A stretch of 64,000 nucleotides of DNA from Candidatus Thermokryptus mobilis. GTDB taxonomy: Bacteria > Bacteroidota > Ignavibacteria > Kryptoniales > Kryptoniaceae. Location: contig NZ_FAOO01000008.1 in assembly GCF_900070205.1 (NCBI RefSeq), forward strand, positions 62,057 to 126,056. The letters are read 5' to 3'. This document shows, one piece after another, positions 1 through 7,800 of the stretch. The notes beneath the pieces were generated by a model. That model was not told the DNA's origin. It saw only the letters and a program-made list of their open reading frames with translations, and ran no database searches. The translations under genes were made by a program, and so were the position numbers. Every line of letters begins with the position of its first letter. Position 1 is the stretch's first letter.

Positions 1-524
1 AAAGGTGGAGAAAGCTCGGTAGACCTGAAATAAAAATGCGAATCGGTATAAACACTGGAAGAGTCATAGTCGGAAACATGGGTTCAAAGGTTAAATTCAA
101 TTACACTGTGATAGGGGATGATGTGAATCTTGCATCTCGGCTTGAGGGTGCAAATAAAGAATATGGGACAAGTATAATGATAGGCGAATCAACCTATGAG
201 AAAGTTAAAGATAAAGTCGTCGTGAGGGAACTTGACCTTCTTGTTGTCAAGGGTAAAACTGAACCTGTTAAGGTTTATGAACTTATAGGTCTTGTTAACA
301 ATACATTACCAAGTTGGATAAATGAGTTTATTGAAGTTTATCGCGAGGCGTTGAAGCTTTACCGTGAGAGGGAGTGGGATAGGGCGATTGAACTATTTTC
401 AAGGGCGCTTGAGATTTATCCGGACGATTATACTTGTAAGTTATATATTCAGCGATGTTTATATTTCAAAGAGGTCCCACCACCTGAAGATTGGAGCGGT
501 GTTTTCGTAATGCAAACCAAGTGA
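1..524 (+). CDS. Class III adenylate/guanylate cyclase, C-terminal part (5' truncated by window edge)
   Basis: The reading frame is open from base 3, so the gene begins before the window. The first residues, ending [18 protein letters not shown], are the classic class III nucleotide cyclase block, followed by the [18 protein letters not shown] segment that carries the second metal/substrate region. After the catalytic domain (to about residue 95 of the visible part) comes one TPR-like helical pair and the tail [15 protein letters not shown]. This tail resembles the end of CHASE2-type membrane cyclases. The family makes cAMP (or cGMP) from ATP (GTP). The N-terminal sensor domain is outside the window, so the stimulus is unknown. 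The stop codon lies 12 bases before the birA start, so the two genes are probably cotranscribed. Confidence 0.9.
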   Translation, partial: RWRKLGRPEIKMRIGINTGRVIVGNMGSKVKFNYTVIGDDVNLASRLEGANKEYGTSIMIGESTYEKVKDKVVVRELDLLVVKGKTEPVKVYELIGLVNNTLPSWINEFIEVYREALKLYREREWDRAIELFSRALEIYPDDYTCKLYIQRCLYFKEVPPPEDWSGVFVMQTK

Positions 525-535
525 AATTTGATCAA

Positions 536-1318
536 ATGGAACTAACGGAAGAGCACATAACATCAAATCTTGGGACGACGATTTTCGGAAGGAGAATAAT
601 TTCTTTTAAAAGTATAAAATCCACAATGGACTATGCCAAATCACTTGCTGAAAGAGATGAACCCGAGGGAACAATTGTTATAGCTGATTATCAGTCAAAA
701 GGGAGAGGTAGATTTGGGCGGGTTTGGACTTCAGAGCCGGGGAAAAATATCTTGATGTCAATTATAATCCGACCTTCAATACCGCTTGAAAAGTTTGGTT
801 TGATTTCATTTTTAAGTGCTGTTTCCGTGGCTGAAGCAATTGAGAAAATCGCAAATGTTAAAGTTAACACGAAATGGCCAAACGACCTTTTGATAAACGG
901 AAAAAAAGTTTCTGGAATACTTATGGAAGCATCAATAACCGCTGATAAAGGCGATTTTGTTATACTTGGAATCGGTGTCAATGTAAATCAAGAGGGGTTC
1001 CCAAAGGAAATTAAAAATTATGCGACTTCACTTTTAATTGAGACAGGAAAGTATTATGACAGAGTTGCTCTCCTTCAAGAAATTTTGCGCTCGCTTGAGT
1101 CAAATTATCTAAAAGTCAATCAAACCCATGATTTCACTGAAATTATGAAAAAGTGGAAAGAGAAATGTTCAATGCTCGGCAAGGAAATTACACTTATACA
1201 CGCAGGTAAGACGATAAATGGAACTGCTGTTGATGTTGATTCCAAAGGATTCCTTCAGCTCAAAGTCGGGGAATCCACGATCAGTTTATCTTCGGGGGAA
1301 GTGACCATTGTCAAGTGA
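536..1318 (+). CDS. birA: Biotin--[acetyl-CoA-carboxylase] ligase
   Basis: Attaches biotin to the carboxyl carrier protein of biotin-dependent carboxylases through biotinyl-AMP. The ligase hallmark GRGRFGRVW sits near residue 54. It is followed by the core KWPNDLLINGKKVSGILMEA region and the glycine-rich ILGIGVNVNQ block. A small SH3-like C-terminal domain ends the protein (GKTINGTAVDVDSKGFLQL). There is no N-terminal helix-turn-helix, so this is a monofunctional (group I) ligase and not a repressor. The ATG at 536 is preferred. A GTG at 521 overlaps the upstream stop in a GTGA arrangement and is possible, adding five residues. The gene converges with the ABC ATPase two bases later, with no hairpin between. 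Confidence 0.93.
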   Translation: MELTEEHITSNLGTTIFGRRIISFKSIKSTMDYAKSLAERDEPEGTIVIADYQSKGRGRFGRVWTSEPGKNILMSIIIRPSIPLEKFGLISFLSAVSVAEAIEKIANVKVNTKWPNDLLINGKKVSGILMEASITADKGDFVILGIGVNVNQEGFPKEIKNYATSLLIETGKYYDRVALLQEILRSLESNYLKVNQTHDFTEIMKKWKEKCSMLGKEITLIHAGKTINGTAVDVDSKGFLQLKVGESTISLSSGEVTIVK

Positions 1319-1320
1319 GG

Positions 1321-2124
1321 TCAAAGCGATAAAAATTTGGCTGATTCAATTAGTTTTATTGTATATGGATGCGATGGTTTTGATAGGACAGCTGAGGTAT
1401 CACCACTTTCAACGATTTTGCCTTTGTGCATGACATAAACTCTTTTTGATATTTTTGTTACGATGCCAAAGTTATGCGTTATGAGTAAAATAGATGTTTT
1501 ATATTCCTTTTGGAGTGAATTGAAAAGTTCAAGGATTTGATATTGGGTTAGAGCGTCAACCGATGATGTTGGCTCGTCGGCGATGACAAGCTTCGGTTTA
1601 AGTGCAAAAGCAATCGCTATTAAAATCCTTTGTTTTAATCCACCCGAAAGTTGATGTGGGTAAAGATCAAAAATTTTTCCCGGCTCCTTTATTCCGATTT
1701 TTTCAAATAATTCAAAAACCCTTTCGCGCGCTTCTTTTTTGTTCATCATAAAGTGAGATGTGAAGACCTCAGCTACTTGTTGTCCAACCGAGAGGACGGG
1801 GTTTAACGAGTTTGAAACATCTTGGAAAATTATGCTTATTTCACGCCCTCTGATTTTTCTCATTGTGTCTTCATCAACTTTCAAAAGGTCAATCTCGTCT
1901 TTCCATAGGATTTCGCCATTTACGATTTTACCAGGCGGATCAATGAGCCGAACGATGGATAAAGCTGTTACGCTTTTGCCACTTCCAGATTCCCCCACAA
2001 AAGCGACGGTTTCACCTTCATCTATTTCAAATGAGATCCCGTCAACTGCTTTTATAATTTTGCCATCGGTTGTGAAATGTACAGCGAGATTTTTAACCCT
2101 TAAAAGCAATTTACTTTGATTCAA
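1321..2124 (-). CDS. ABC transporter ATP-binding protein, oligopeptide/dipeptide (OppD/DppD) type
   Basis: Nucleotide-binding subunit of a peptide/nickel-type importer. Visible motifs are Walker A GESGSGKS (about residues 41-48), a Q-loop in SIIFQDVSNSLNPV, the signature LSGGLKQR (canonical LSGGMQQR in this family), Walker B with ADEPTSSVD and a switch His in LLITHNFGIV. The C-terminal KPSHPYT segment is the start of the oligopeptide-transporter C-terminal domain, but it is short and lacks the usual cysteine. The only usable start near the N-terminus is TTG (2124, or 2109 five codons later). This TTG overlaps the end of the NlpC/P60 gene by 14 bases, so translation is probably coupled. No permease or binding-protein gene is nearby, so the substrate cannot be named. 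Confidence 0.85.
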   Translation of the reverse strand: MNQSKLLLRVKNLAVHFTTDGKIIKAVDGISFEIDEGETVAFVGESGSGKSVTALSIVRLIDPPGKIVNGEILWKDEIDLLKVDEDTMRKIRGREISIIFQDVSNSLNPVLSVGQQVAEVFTSHFMMNKKEARERVFELFEKIGIKEPGKIFDLYPHQLSGGLKQRILIAIAFALKPKLVIADEPTSSVDALTQYQILELFNSLQKEYKTSILLITHNFGIVTKISKRVYVMHKGKIVESGDTSAVLSKPSHPYTIKLIESAKFLSL

Positions 2125-2596
2125 TTATTCTTTTAGCGCCGTTGAATCTCTTGCGGTAATATGGATTGTTGATTGAAGAAATTGTAACGCCTTCACTTAC
2201 GCTTGCGTGTGCGAAAAGTCCGTCGCCTATGTAAATTCCAACATGTGAAGCTATTTCCCCGGTCGTGTTGAAAAATAAAAGGTCACCAACCTCAAGCGAG
2301 TCGTAATCGGTTATTAAACTTCCAAGTTTAAACTGTTCAGATGTCGTCCTCGGTAAGTTCAAACCAATTGCGTTTTTGAAGACAATCATCGTGAAGTATG
2401 AACAATCCATTCCTTTTATTCCGTCGCTGCCTTTTTTATATAGTGTGCCGATGTGGTTTTTGACCTCGTTGATAATAGCTTTTTTGAGATCGGATGGTTT
2501 TGCTTCCTTTGGAATTCTTTTTTCGGTGATGTTTGAATATCTTACTGCGGGTAAACATGAGATGAGAAACAAACATAGAAAAATTATCGCTCTCAC
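2111..2596 (-). CDS. NlpC/P60 family cell-wall peptidase, lipoprotein
   Basis: Predicted secreted cysteine peptidase that cuts gamma-D-Glu-diaminopimelate or similar bonds in peptidoglycan stem peptides. Starting at the GTG at 2596, the protein has a short hydrophobic signal with lipobox LISC (Cys14). The catalytic Cys65 is in GMDCSYF, His118 in ASHVGIY and His130 in LFAHAS, the family triad order. Longer versions of the frame run into the end of rpoD and across a terminator hairpin, and their extra residues are not protein-like, so the GTG directly before the signal peptide is the better start. It lies just downstream of the rpoD terminator, so expression probably depends on read-through or on an unrecognised promoter. 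The DCSGF motif is changed to DCSYF. Confidence 0.85.
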   Translation of the reverse strand: MRAIIFLCLFLISCLPAVRYSNITEKRIPKEAKPSDLKKAIINEVKNHIGTLYKKGSDGIKGMDCSYFTMIVFKNAIGLNLPRTTSEQFKLGSLITDYDSLEVGDLLFFNTTGEIASHVGIYIGDGLFAHASVSEGVTISSINNPYYRKRFNGAKRIIESK

Positions 2597-2609
2597 TTTA
2601 GGGCAAATT

Positions 2610-2643
2610 TTTTTAAAAAGACCCGACCAAATGGGCGGTCGGG
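2610..2643 (-). terminator. Rho-independent terminator after rpoD
   Basis: Bases 2622-2628 and 2637-2643 form a perfect 7-bp stem (CCCGACC/GGTCGGG) with an 8-base loop. Read on the minus strand, the stem is followed by TCTTTTT and more T. It starts five bases beyond the rpoD stop. Confidence 0.8.
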
Positions 2644-2648
2644 GCAAA

Positions 2649-3506
2649 TTAACCAAGATATGCTCTAAGGGCTTTGCTTCTGGAGTGATGTCTAAGCTTT
2701 CGGATGGCTTTTTCCTTAATCTGTCTAACCCTTTCTCTTGTAAGTTTGAATTTTTCACCGATCTCTTCAAGTGTGAGTGGATGTTCATATCCGATCCCGA
2801 AGTAAAGCTTAACAACTTCCCTTTCCCTTTGATCAAGCGTGCTGAGCGCTTCTTCAATTTCTTTTCTAAGGGATTCTCTCATCAATTCATGGTCGGGCAT
2901 TGGGTCATTTTCATTAGGCATTATGTCAAGGAGTTTGTTATCCTCTCCTTGTACGAAGGGAGCGTCCATGGAGATATGTTTTCCTGAAATTTTCAAAGTA
3001 TCGGCAACCTCATACACGCTCATGTCAAGTTCTTCAGCGAGTTCATTAGTGCTGGGTTCCCTTTCAAATTCCTGTTCAAGTTGGCTGAGTTTTTTCCCTA
3101 TCTTATTCAAAGCGCCAACTCTATTGAGAGGCAAACGAACGATCCTTGATTGTTCAGCCAGTGCTTGAAGTATTGATTGTCTTATCCACCAGACAGCATA
3201 AGAGATAAATTTAAATCCCCTCGTTTCATCAAATCTTTTCGCAGCTTTTATCAGTCCAAGATTACCCTCGTTTATAAGGTCTCCAAGTGGGAGACCTTGG
3301 TTTTGATATTGTTTTGCTACGCTGACGACAAAACGAAGATTTGCTTGAATCAACCTTTCAAGTGCTTTCTCGTCCCCTTGTTTAGCTCTTCTTGCAAGTT
3401 CAATTTCCTCCTCTGGCGTAAGAAGTTCATACTTACCTATTTCCTGAAGATACTTATCAATTGAAATACTTTCGCGATTTGTTATGGTTTTCGTGATTCT
3501 CACCAT
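2649..3506 (-). CDS. rpoD: Primary sigma factor RpoD/SigA, short FCB-type
   Basis: Housekeeping sigma-70 factor that directs RNA polymerase to -10/-35 promoters. The N-terminus [21 protein letters not shown] and the absence of region 1.1 and of the long non-conserved region are typical of Bacteroidota/Chlorobi primary sigma factors of about 285-290 residues. Regions 1.2 and 2 ([29 protein letters not shown]), 3 ([12 protein letters not shown] onward) and 4 ([28 protein letters not shown]) are all complete. The ATG at 3506 is chosen because a strong Shine-Dalgarno (AGAGGTGAG) precedes it; the GTG at 3521 is inside that ribosome-binding site. An intrinsic terminator follows directly. Confidence 0.96.
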   Translation of the reverse strand: MVRITKTITNRESISIDKYLQEIGKYELLTPEEEIELARRAKQGDEKALERLIQANLRFVVSVAKQYQNQGLPLGDLINEGNLGLIKAAKRFDETRGFKFISYAVWWIRQSILQALAEQSRIVRLPLNRVGALNKIGKKLSQLEQEFEREPSTNELAEELDMSVYEVADTLKISGKHISMDAPFVQGEDNKLLDIMPNENDPMPDHELMRESLRKEIEEALSTLDQREREVVKLYFGIGYEHPLTLEEIGEKFKLTRERVRQIKEKAIRKLRHHSRSKALRAYLG

Positions 3507-3516
3507 AGCTTTGCGA

Positions 3517-3525
3517 CTCACCTCT
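3517..3525 (-). promoter_or_regulatory. Strong Shine-Dalgarno of rpoD (decides the start)
   Basis: Minus-strand AGAGGTGAG, ten bases before the ATG at 3506. It excludes the in-frame GTG at 3521, which lies inside the motif. Many genes in this window lack such a clear site. Confidence 0.7.
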
Positions 3526-3543
3526 TTTCTTTTTTGTTTCTAT

Positions 3544-3810
3544 TTATACAAGGTCAATTTTTTCGATTATTCCTACAATTGAAGCATCAACGGGAGCTTC
3601 TTTAACACCCATTGGTATAACTGCCTCACGAGCGGTTATATACATGACTAATTCTCCTGGACCAGCCCCAATAGTATCAACAGCTATAATTGGATTTCCA
3701 ATCTTTTCTTGCTTTGAATTTAGCGGTTGAATTATTTGAATTTTAAACCCGTTCAAATTTTTATCTTTTATCGTAGCCCAAACAGTTCCGATCACCTTTG
3801 CGATGAACAC
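3544..3810 (-). CDS. EutN/CcmL family microcompartment vertex protein (BMC-P), copy 1
   Basis: An 88-residue protein of the EutN/CcmL family, whose pentamers cap the vertices of bacterial microcompartment shells. The family pattern is clear: KVIGTVWATIKDKNLNG at the start, IAVDTIGAGPGELV in the middle and VDASIVGIIEKIDLV at the end. It starts with GTG (3810), 20 bases after the stop of a paralogous gene; both have the same core spacing. No hexameric shell gene (BMC-H) or encapsulated enzyme is seen anywhere in the window. The pair may be a satellite of a microcompartment locus elsewhere, or act without a shell. The family call is secure; the role is not. Confidence 0.9.
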   Translation of the reverse strand: MFIAKVIGTVWATIKDKNLNGFKIQIIQPLNSKQEKIGNPIIAVDTIGAGPGELVMYITAREAVIPMGVKEAPVDASIVGIIEKIDLV

Positions 3811-3830
3811 TTCTTTGCTATTTTAATTTT

Positions 3831-4103
3831 TTAATCCGATACAACATCAATCTTATCAACTATTGCCATTATAACAGCGTCAACGGGTTTATTCTTGGTC
3901 ACAGTGGTAAGTCGTGCGGAACTGCCCGTGGCGACAAGGACGATCTCCCCAACGCCAGCTCCAACACTATCAACCGCTATTAAAAAGCTGTCCTTAACTT
4001 TATAATCAAGGTCAACATGCTTTACAATTTGAAATTTTAAACCTGTCAAGTTCTCGTCCTTTTTAGTCGCCCAGACAGTCCCAACAACTTTGCCTAATAT
4101 CAT
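3831..4103 (-). CDS. EutN/CcmL family microcompartment vertex protein (BMC-P), copy 2
   Basis: A 90-residue paralogue of the neighbouring vertex protein. It shares GKVVGTVWATKKDENLTG, IAVDSVGAGVGEIV and PVDAVIMAIVDKIDVV, with different loop residues between, so it is a diverged duplicate and not a recent copy. The ATG at 4103 has a Shine-Dalgarno-like AAAGGTACGGG directly upstream. It is the first of the two in transcription order and follows the small cysteine-rich gene. Two different vertex proteins usually mean either two shell types or mixed vertices. Nothing in the window identifies a cargo enzyme; the PFOR genes are the closest large metabolic genes but are separated by a sensor gene. 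Confidence 0.9.
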   Translation of the reverse strand: MILGKVVGTVWATKKDENLTGLKFQIVKHVDLDYKVKDSFLIAVDSVGAGVGEIVLVATGSSARLTTVTKNKPVDAVIMAIVDKIDVVSD

Positions 4104-4164
4104 CCCGTACCTTTAACTTTATTGCTCACTGATAAATTAACTTTAAAATTTTTTAAAATGTTCC

Positions 4165-4368
4165 TTACATTGCATAAACTTCCTTCTCGTTGCATTTGCA
4201 TACTTTCACCGATTTCGTATTAAATCTCCATGAATTTTTGGTGTCATCTTTTCTTGAAACGACAAGTTTAGCTGTAAGAAGCGGTGCCCCGCACTTTGGA
4301 CATGCCTCAATGACTTTTTTGGCATCCTTTGCTACTTTGTCAGCAAATGAAGCTACTTTCTTTGCCAT
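4165..4368 (-). CDS. Small cysteine-rich protein, probable zinc ribbon
   Basis: A 67-residue basic protein with CPKCG (Cys23, Cys26) and CKC (Cys57, Cys59), which together could hold one zinc ion as a small zinc ribbon. The N-terminal 20 residues are lysine/alanine rich and likely helical. A good ribosome-binding site (AAAGGTAGAG) precedes the ATG. It lies between the sensor gene and the two EutN-like genes on the same strand, with short gaps, so the three probably share a transcript. I do not recognise a specific family. A nucleic-acid-binding or metal-binding role is only an inference from the cysteines and charge. Confidence 0.7.
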   Translation of the reverse strand: MAKKVASFADKVAKDAKKVIEACPKCGAPLLTAKLVVSRKDDTKNSWRFNTKSVKVCKCNEKEVYAM

Positions 4369-4391
4369 CTCTCTACCTTTTTAAGTTTATT

Positions 4392-6113
4392 TTAGAAAAC
4401 TTTAACTATGTTTTCGGCTGATTGCTTTACTTTTAAAAAGCCGTTCATTACTCTTAAAAAGAATTCCTCTGCATTTCTATCGCCGTCCCAGGGGGAAACG
4501 CCAACTGTAATGGTTACGCTAAAACTTTTATCTTCAAATCTTATCTCATGGTTTGATATACTCCTTCTCAACTTTTCCGCCCAAAGTTGTGCATCAGTTG
4601 CATCCATTTCTACAAGAGCTACACCTATTAAATTTTCATCAAGTTTCCCGGCTAAATCAAACTTGTTTATCCTCTCCCTAACTATGTTACTTATCTCAGG
4701 AAGAATTAAGTAGGTTGCCTCGCCACCATAGGTCTTTCTTATGTAGTCAAGGTTATCAACGCTAAAAAGTACGAGTGAGAGGAAACCACCGTGTTTTAGT
4801 TTTCTTTCTACTTCGGCATCAAGTCGCAACAGAAAATAGTTTTTACGCATAAGAAGTGTCGCTTCATCATAGATGAAATAATTTTCAATAAGTTCGTTTA
4901 AATTTTCGTTTTCAAGTATTACACCTGTTATTTTTGTAAGTGCCTCAAGTTTTTGTAAATCGGAGTGAGAGGCGAAAAAGTTCGGCTTTGAGTGTTCAAA
5001 AATCATGGCGCCATAACACTTGAAGCCGTGGTTTATCGGAATTACAGCGATTGACGATTCTAAATTTATTTTTTCATTTTCAGTAAATCTTACTACTTTA
5101 CCCACAGTTCTTGTGGACGGAATTATTTTTGCTCGTCCAGTTGTGATAACTTCACCAACGATAGACCCAGTTAGGTCAATGGGTGTCCCAACATCAATAT
5201 ATTTCCCAATTTTTGATTGCCCAATTTTTACAACCCATTTTTCATCCTCTTGAAGCACAGCCCCAAACGCTACACAGTCAAGTATTTTAATGGCGAAATT
5301 TTGAACTTTGTTTAAAATTTGTTCTACATTCGTCAAATTAGAATCGCTTATAACTTCAAGAACCTTGTCACTGTAGAAAAGGTCAAATTTCGTAGTGTAA
5401 TTTTCTATCAGGTTTGAAATCAAATCCGCAAATAGTGCGATATTTTTTAAATCGTCTTCGCTAAAGGTTTGGGTTTGTTTTGAATCAACTAAAATGACGC
5501 CGATGACTTTGTTTCTGTATGTTACTGGATAAACAAGCAGTGATTTTACACCGACGCTTGGACTTTGATATTTTATCACATCTTTTTCGGCAAGTATATC
5601 CCCGAGAATTTTGGGGTTGCCAGTTATTGCTACATCCGTTAAAACATCATCGTCCCAGTTATATCTTTTCACAAAATTATAGCCAAGTTCAGTTATGCCC
5701 TCCTCAAGGACCATTTGTCGTTTGTCCTCATTTGCCCAATAGAAAGCAACTGAATCGGAGAAAATTTGATTTTTAATTATCGTGAGAACTTGTCTTAATA
5801 GCGTTTTAAATTCATCTCTTGGATTTAGTTTTTCCGTTGGTGTTGCTGTAGTTTGTTCCTGTTTTTTTATTATGAAACCTTCTTCGCGTTGTGTGCTTGT
5901 TTTGAATGTTTTCACGTTCAAATTTGAAAGTTCGGTTGCTTTTTTTCTCTTGTTTAAAAAAATTAACAGCAAGACGAATAATGAACCAAGTAAAGTAGCC
6001 GCGAGAACAAAGCGCAAGGTTTTATTGTCAATCACGACGATCAAAAATAAAAGCATAAGAAAGAAAGCAACCGCAGCAATGAAACTTGCAGGATTTTTCT
6101 CCTCTTTGGGCAT
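4392..6113 (-). CDS. Membrane-anchored GAF-GAF-GGDEF-like sensor protein (degenerate GGDEF)
   Basis: A 573-residue protein. Two hydrophobic helices at about residues 8-52 anchor it in the inner membrane. Two GAF-like domains follow, roughly 90-240 (with YPVTYRNKVIGVILVDS) and 245-405 (with IPINHGFKCYGAMIFEH). A C-terminal diguanylate-cyclase fold covers about 415-570. Where GGDEF should stand the sequence reads GKLDENLIG, so the first two glycines and the phenylalanine are lost and catalysis is doubtful. It could bind nucleotides or act as a regulatory partner. In transcription order it precedes the small Cys-rich protein and the two EutN-like genes, which makes it a candidate controller or signal input of that cluster. 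The ATG at 6113 is the natural start. Confidence 0.8.
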   Translation of the reverse strand: MPKEEKNPASFIAAVAFFLMLLFLIVVIDNKTLRFVLAATLLGSLFVLLLIFLNKRKKATELSNLNVKTFKTSTQREEGFIIKKQEQTTATPTEKLNPRDEFKTLLRQVLTIIKNQIFSDSVAFYWANEDKRQMVLEEGITELGYNFVKRYNWDDDVLTDVAITGNPKILGDILAEKDVIKYQSPSVGVKSLLVYPVTYRNKVIGVILVDSKQTQTFSEDDLKNIALFADLISNLIENYTTKFDLFYSDKVLEVISDSNLTNVEQILNKVQNFAIKILDCVAFGAVLQEDEKWVVKIGQSKIGKYIDVGTPIDLTGSIVGEVITTGRAKIIPSTRTVGKVVRFTENEKINLESSIAVIPINHGFKCYGAMIFEHSKPNFFASHSDLQKLEALTKITGVILENENLNELIENYFIYDEATLLMRKNYFLLRLDAEVERKLKHGGFLSLVLFSVDNLDYIRKTYGGEATYLILPEISNIVRERINKFDLAGKLDENLIGVALVEMDATDAQLWAEKLRRSISNHEIRFEDKSFSVTITVGVSPWDGDRNAEEFFLRVMNGFLKVKQSAENIVKVF

Positions 6114-6185
6114 TCTCGTTCAATGTGAATGAAAGAAAATTTGTTTGAAAATTAATAACATTGTTTCAAAAAATCAAGTTAGTTT

Positions 6186-7781
6186 CTATCTCAATCCTGC
6201 AAGTTCCTGTAGAAGTCGCCAATTTTTAAGACGATCTTCTTGAGCTTTGAGCAAGACCTCATCGGGGTTACCATCTTTATCAAAGTGTTTGGCAAATCTT
6301 CCCTCGGTCCTCGCAAAGTAGATAAAATCAATAACCTCGCCGGTTTTCGGGTGAACATACCAATCCTCTTTTACGGCTGGATTACCCTGCAGACTGAGAC
6401 GTTCTTTTATTGTTTCACCTTTTCTTGGGTCATAAATCAAAAGAGGAAATGCTCTTGACTCAACCGCAAGGCGTGCTTGATGCATTGCCATATCATCGCC
6501 AACGCCGTGTTCAGGTTGACAAGTGGTATAAACTATAACGACAGCTGGTCCCGGGTATTCATTGGCTGAAATAATTGACCTATAAAAGTGGTTTATGTGT
6601 GCAGCTGTTGTTTGGGCTACAAAAACATCAGGATGCATCATTATAATTTGAGCGAGTTCCTTTCTACGCTCTGATTTGCCTTTTATTTCCTTACCGTAAG
6701 CTGAAAGTTTTGTGTCTTGTCCTAAATAACTTGATGTTGATGATTGACCGCCTGTGTTTGAGTAAACTTGGGTATCAAGGACTAAAACTTTTATGTCCAT
6801 TCCTGAGGCGAGCATTCTTGAAAGCGATTGAAAGCCGATGTCATACATTGCTCCGTCACCGCCGATGACCCACAATCTCTTGTGTTGCCAACCCATTTGG
6901 TCCCATCTTGCCCTTATTCCAATTGCAACTGCTGGGGCATTTTCAAAAAGTGAATTTATCCACGGAACTCTAAAGGGGTTATATGGATAAGTTGAAGAAT
7001 AAACCGTGTTACAACCGGTTGCTGCAACAATGCCTATATTTTCTGGGCCATATACAAAACCAGTTGCAGCAAGCATCATTCTTATTGCGGTTGCTTCGCC
7101 ACAGCCCATACAAGAGCCAGCCCCTCCGACATAGAGCAGTGATTTACCAGCAAGCATCATATCTGCGAGGACTTTGTCCTGGATATATTCTTTGGGCGTT
7201 TCCGGAAGTTTCGTGTAAAATTCAAATGTTTCTTTATATGTCTTTAAATTTTCCCTTGTCTTTTTAACCATTTGCAAAGCGTTGTGATCACCGCAAGCAA
7301 AGACACATTCAGCGCAACCTTTGCATTTAGTGGGGTCAATTGCTATCATGAAAAGCCCCGGCTCAATTCCTTTTCGCTTCGGAACATCATAATATTTCGT
7401 CGTCTTAGCAAATTGTCTTCTTAAATGTTCGCGTTTTACGGGGTCTTGGATTTTATTTAGTTCCTCCTCAAGCTTTGACTCTGGAATGACCTTTCCAAGT
7501 ATTGCCGTGTCTGGACATTCGGTCACACATTCCATACAGCCAACGCAATTATCAGAGTTAAAGAGCGGAATTTCTGGGGCGATATAGCTAAAATCACGTA
7601 AAGCACCTGTTCCAGCTGGGATGATGCTCCGTGCGGTGTAAATATCAGCGGGTAATTCTTCTTCAGCAGTTCCATTGTTATATGCACCAACGACTTGCTC
7701 GTTGAAGTATCCAATATCTATGATGTCCTTGTAAATTTCCTCAAGATTTTCTGTATCAAAATAATTTTTTTTCTCTTCCAT
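6186..7781 (-). CDS. porB: Pyruvate:ferredoxin oxidoreductase, delta-beta part (ferredoxin domain + TPP domain)
   Basis: Second half of a NifJ-type enzyme that converts pyruvate and CoA to acetyl-CoA and CO2 with reduction of ferredoxin. An N-terminal ferredoxin module has two 4Fe-4S motifs, CVGCMECVTECP (about residues 79-90) and CKGCAECVFACG (about 153-164). A single cysteine pair in GAGSCMGCGEA and a distal Cys in AATGCNTVYSS suggest the third, proximal cluster. The thiamine-diphosphate motif begins GDGAMYDIGFQSL and continues with VYSNTGGQSS, as in NifJ. The ATG at 7781 has a GGAGAG site 5-10 bases upstream; the extended TTG start at 7811 would overlap porA. It follows porA by 19 bases. 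Confidence 0.92.
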   Translation of the reverse strand: MEEKKNYFDTENLEEIYKDIIDIGYFNEQVVGAYNNGTAEEELPADIYTARSIIPAGTGALRDFSYIAPEIPLFNSDNCVGCMECVTECPDTAILGKVIPESKLEEELNKIQDPVKREHLRRQFAKTTKYYDVPKRKGIEPGLFMIAIDPTKCKGCAECVFACGDHNALQMVKKTRENLKTYKETFEFYTKLPETPKEYIQDKVLADMMLAGKSLLYVGGAGSCMGCGEATAIRMMLAATGFVYGPENIGIVAATGCNTVYSSTYPYNPFRVPWINSLFENAPAVAIGIRARWDQMGWQHKRLWVIGGDGAMYDIGFQSLSRMLASGMDIKVLVLDTQVYSNTGGQSSTSSYLGQDTKLSAYGKEIKGKSERRKELAQIIMMHPDVFVAQTTAAHINHFYRSIISANEYPGPAVVIVYTTCQPEHGVGDDMAMHQARLAVESRAFPLLIYDPRKGETIKERLSLQGNPAVKEDWYVHPKTGEVIDFIYFARTEGRFAKHFDKDGNPDEVLLKAQEDRLKNWRLLQELAGLR

Positions 7782-7800
7782 TTTTCTCTCCAAGTTTTGT

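Noticed and set aside
2597..2857. N-terminal extension of the NlpC/P60 frame
   Set aside because: It runs through the rpoD terminator and the 3' end of rpoD. The signal peptide and lipobox begin at the GTG at 2596.
2376..2987. 203-codon open frame on the + strand opposite rpoD and NlpC/P60
   Set aside because: Antisense to two clear genes on the minus strand, with no family pattern and no ribosome-binding site.
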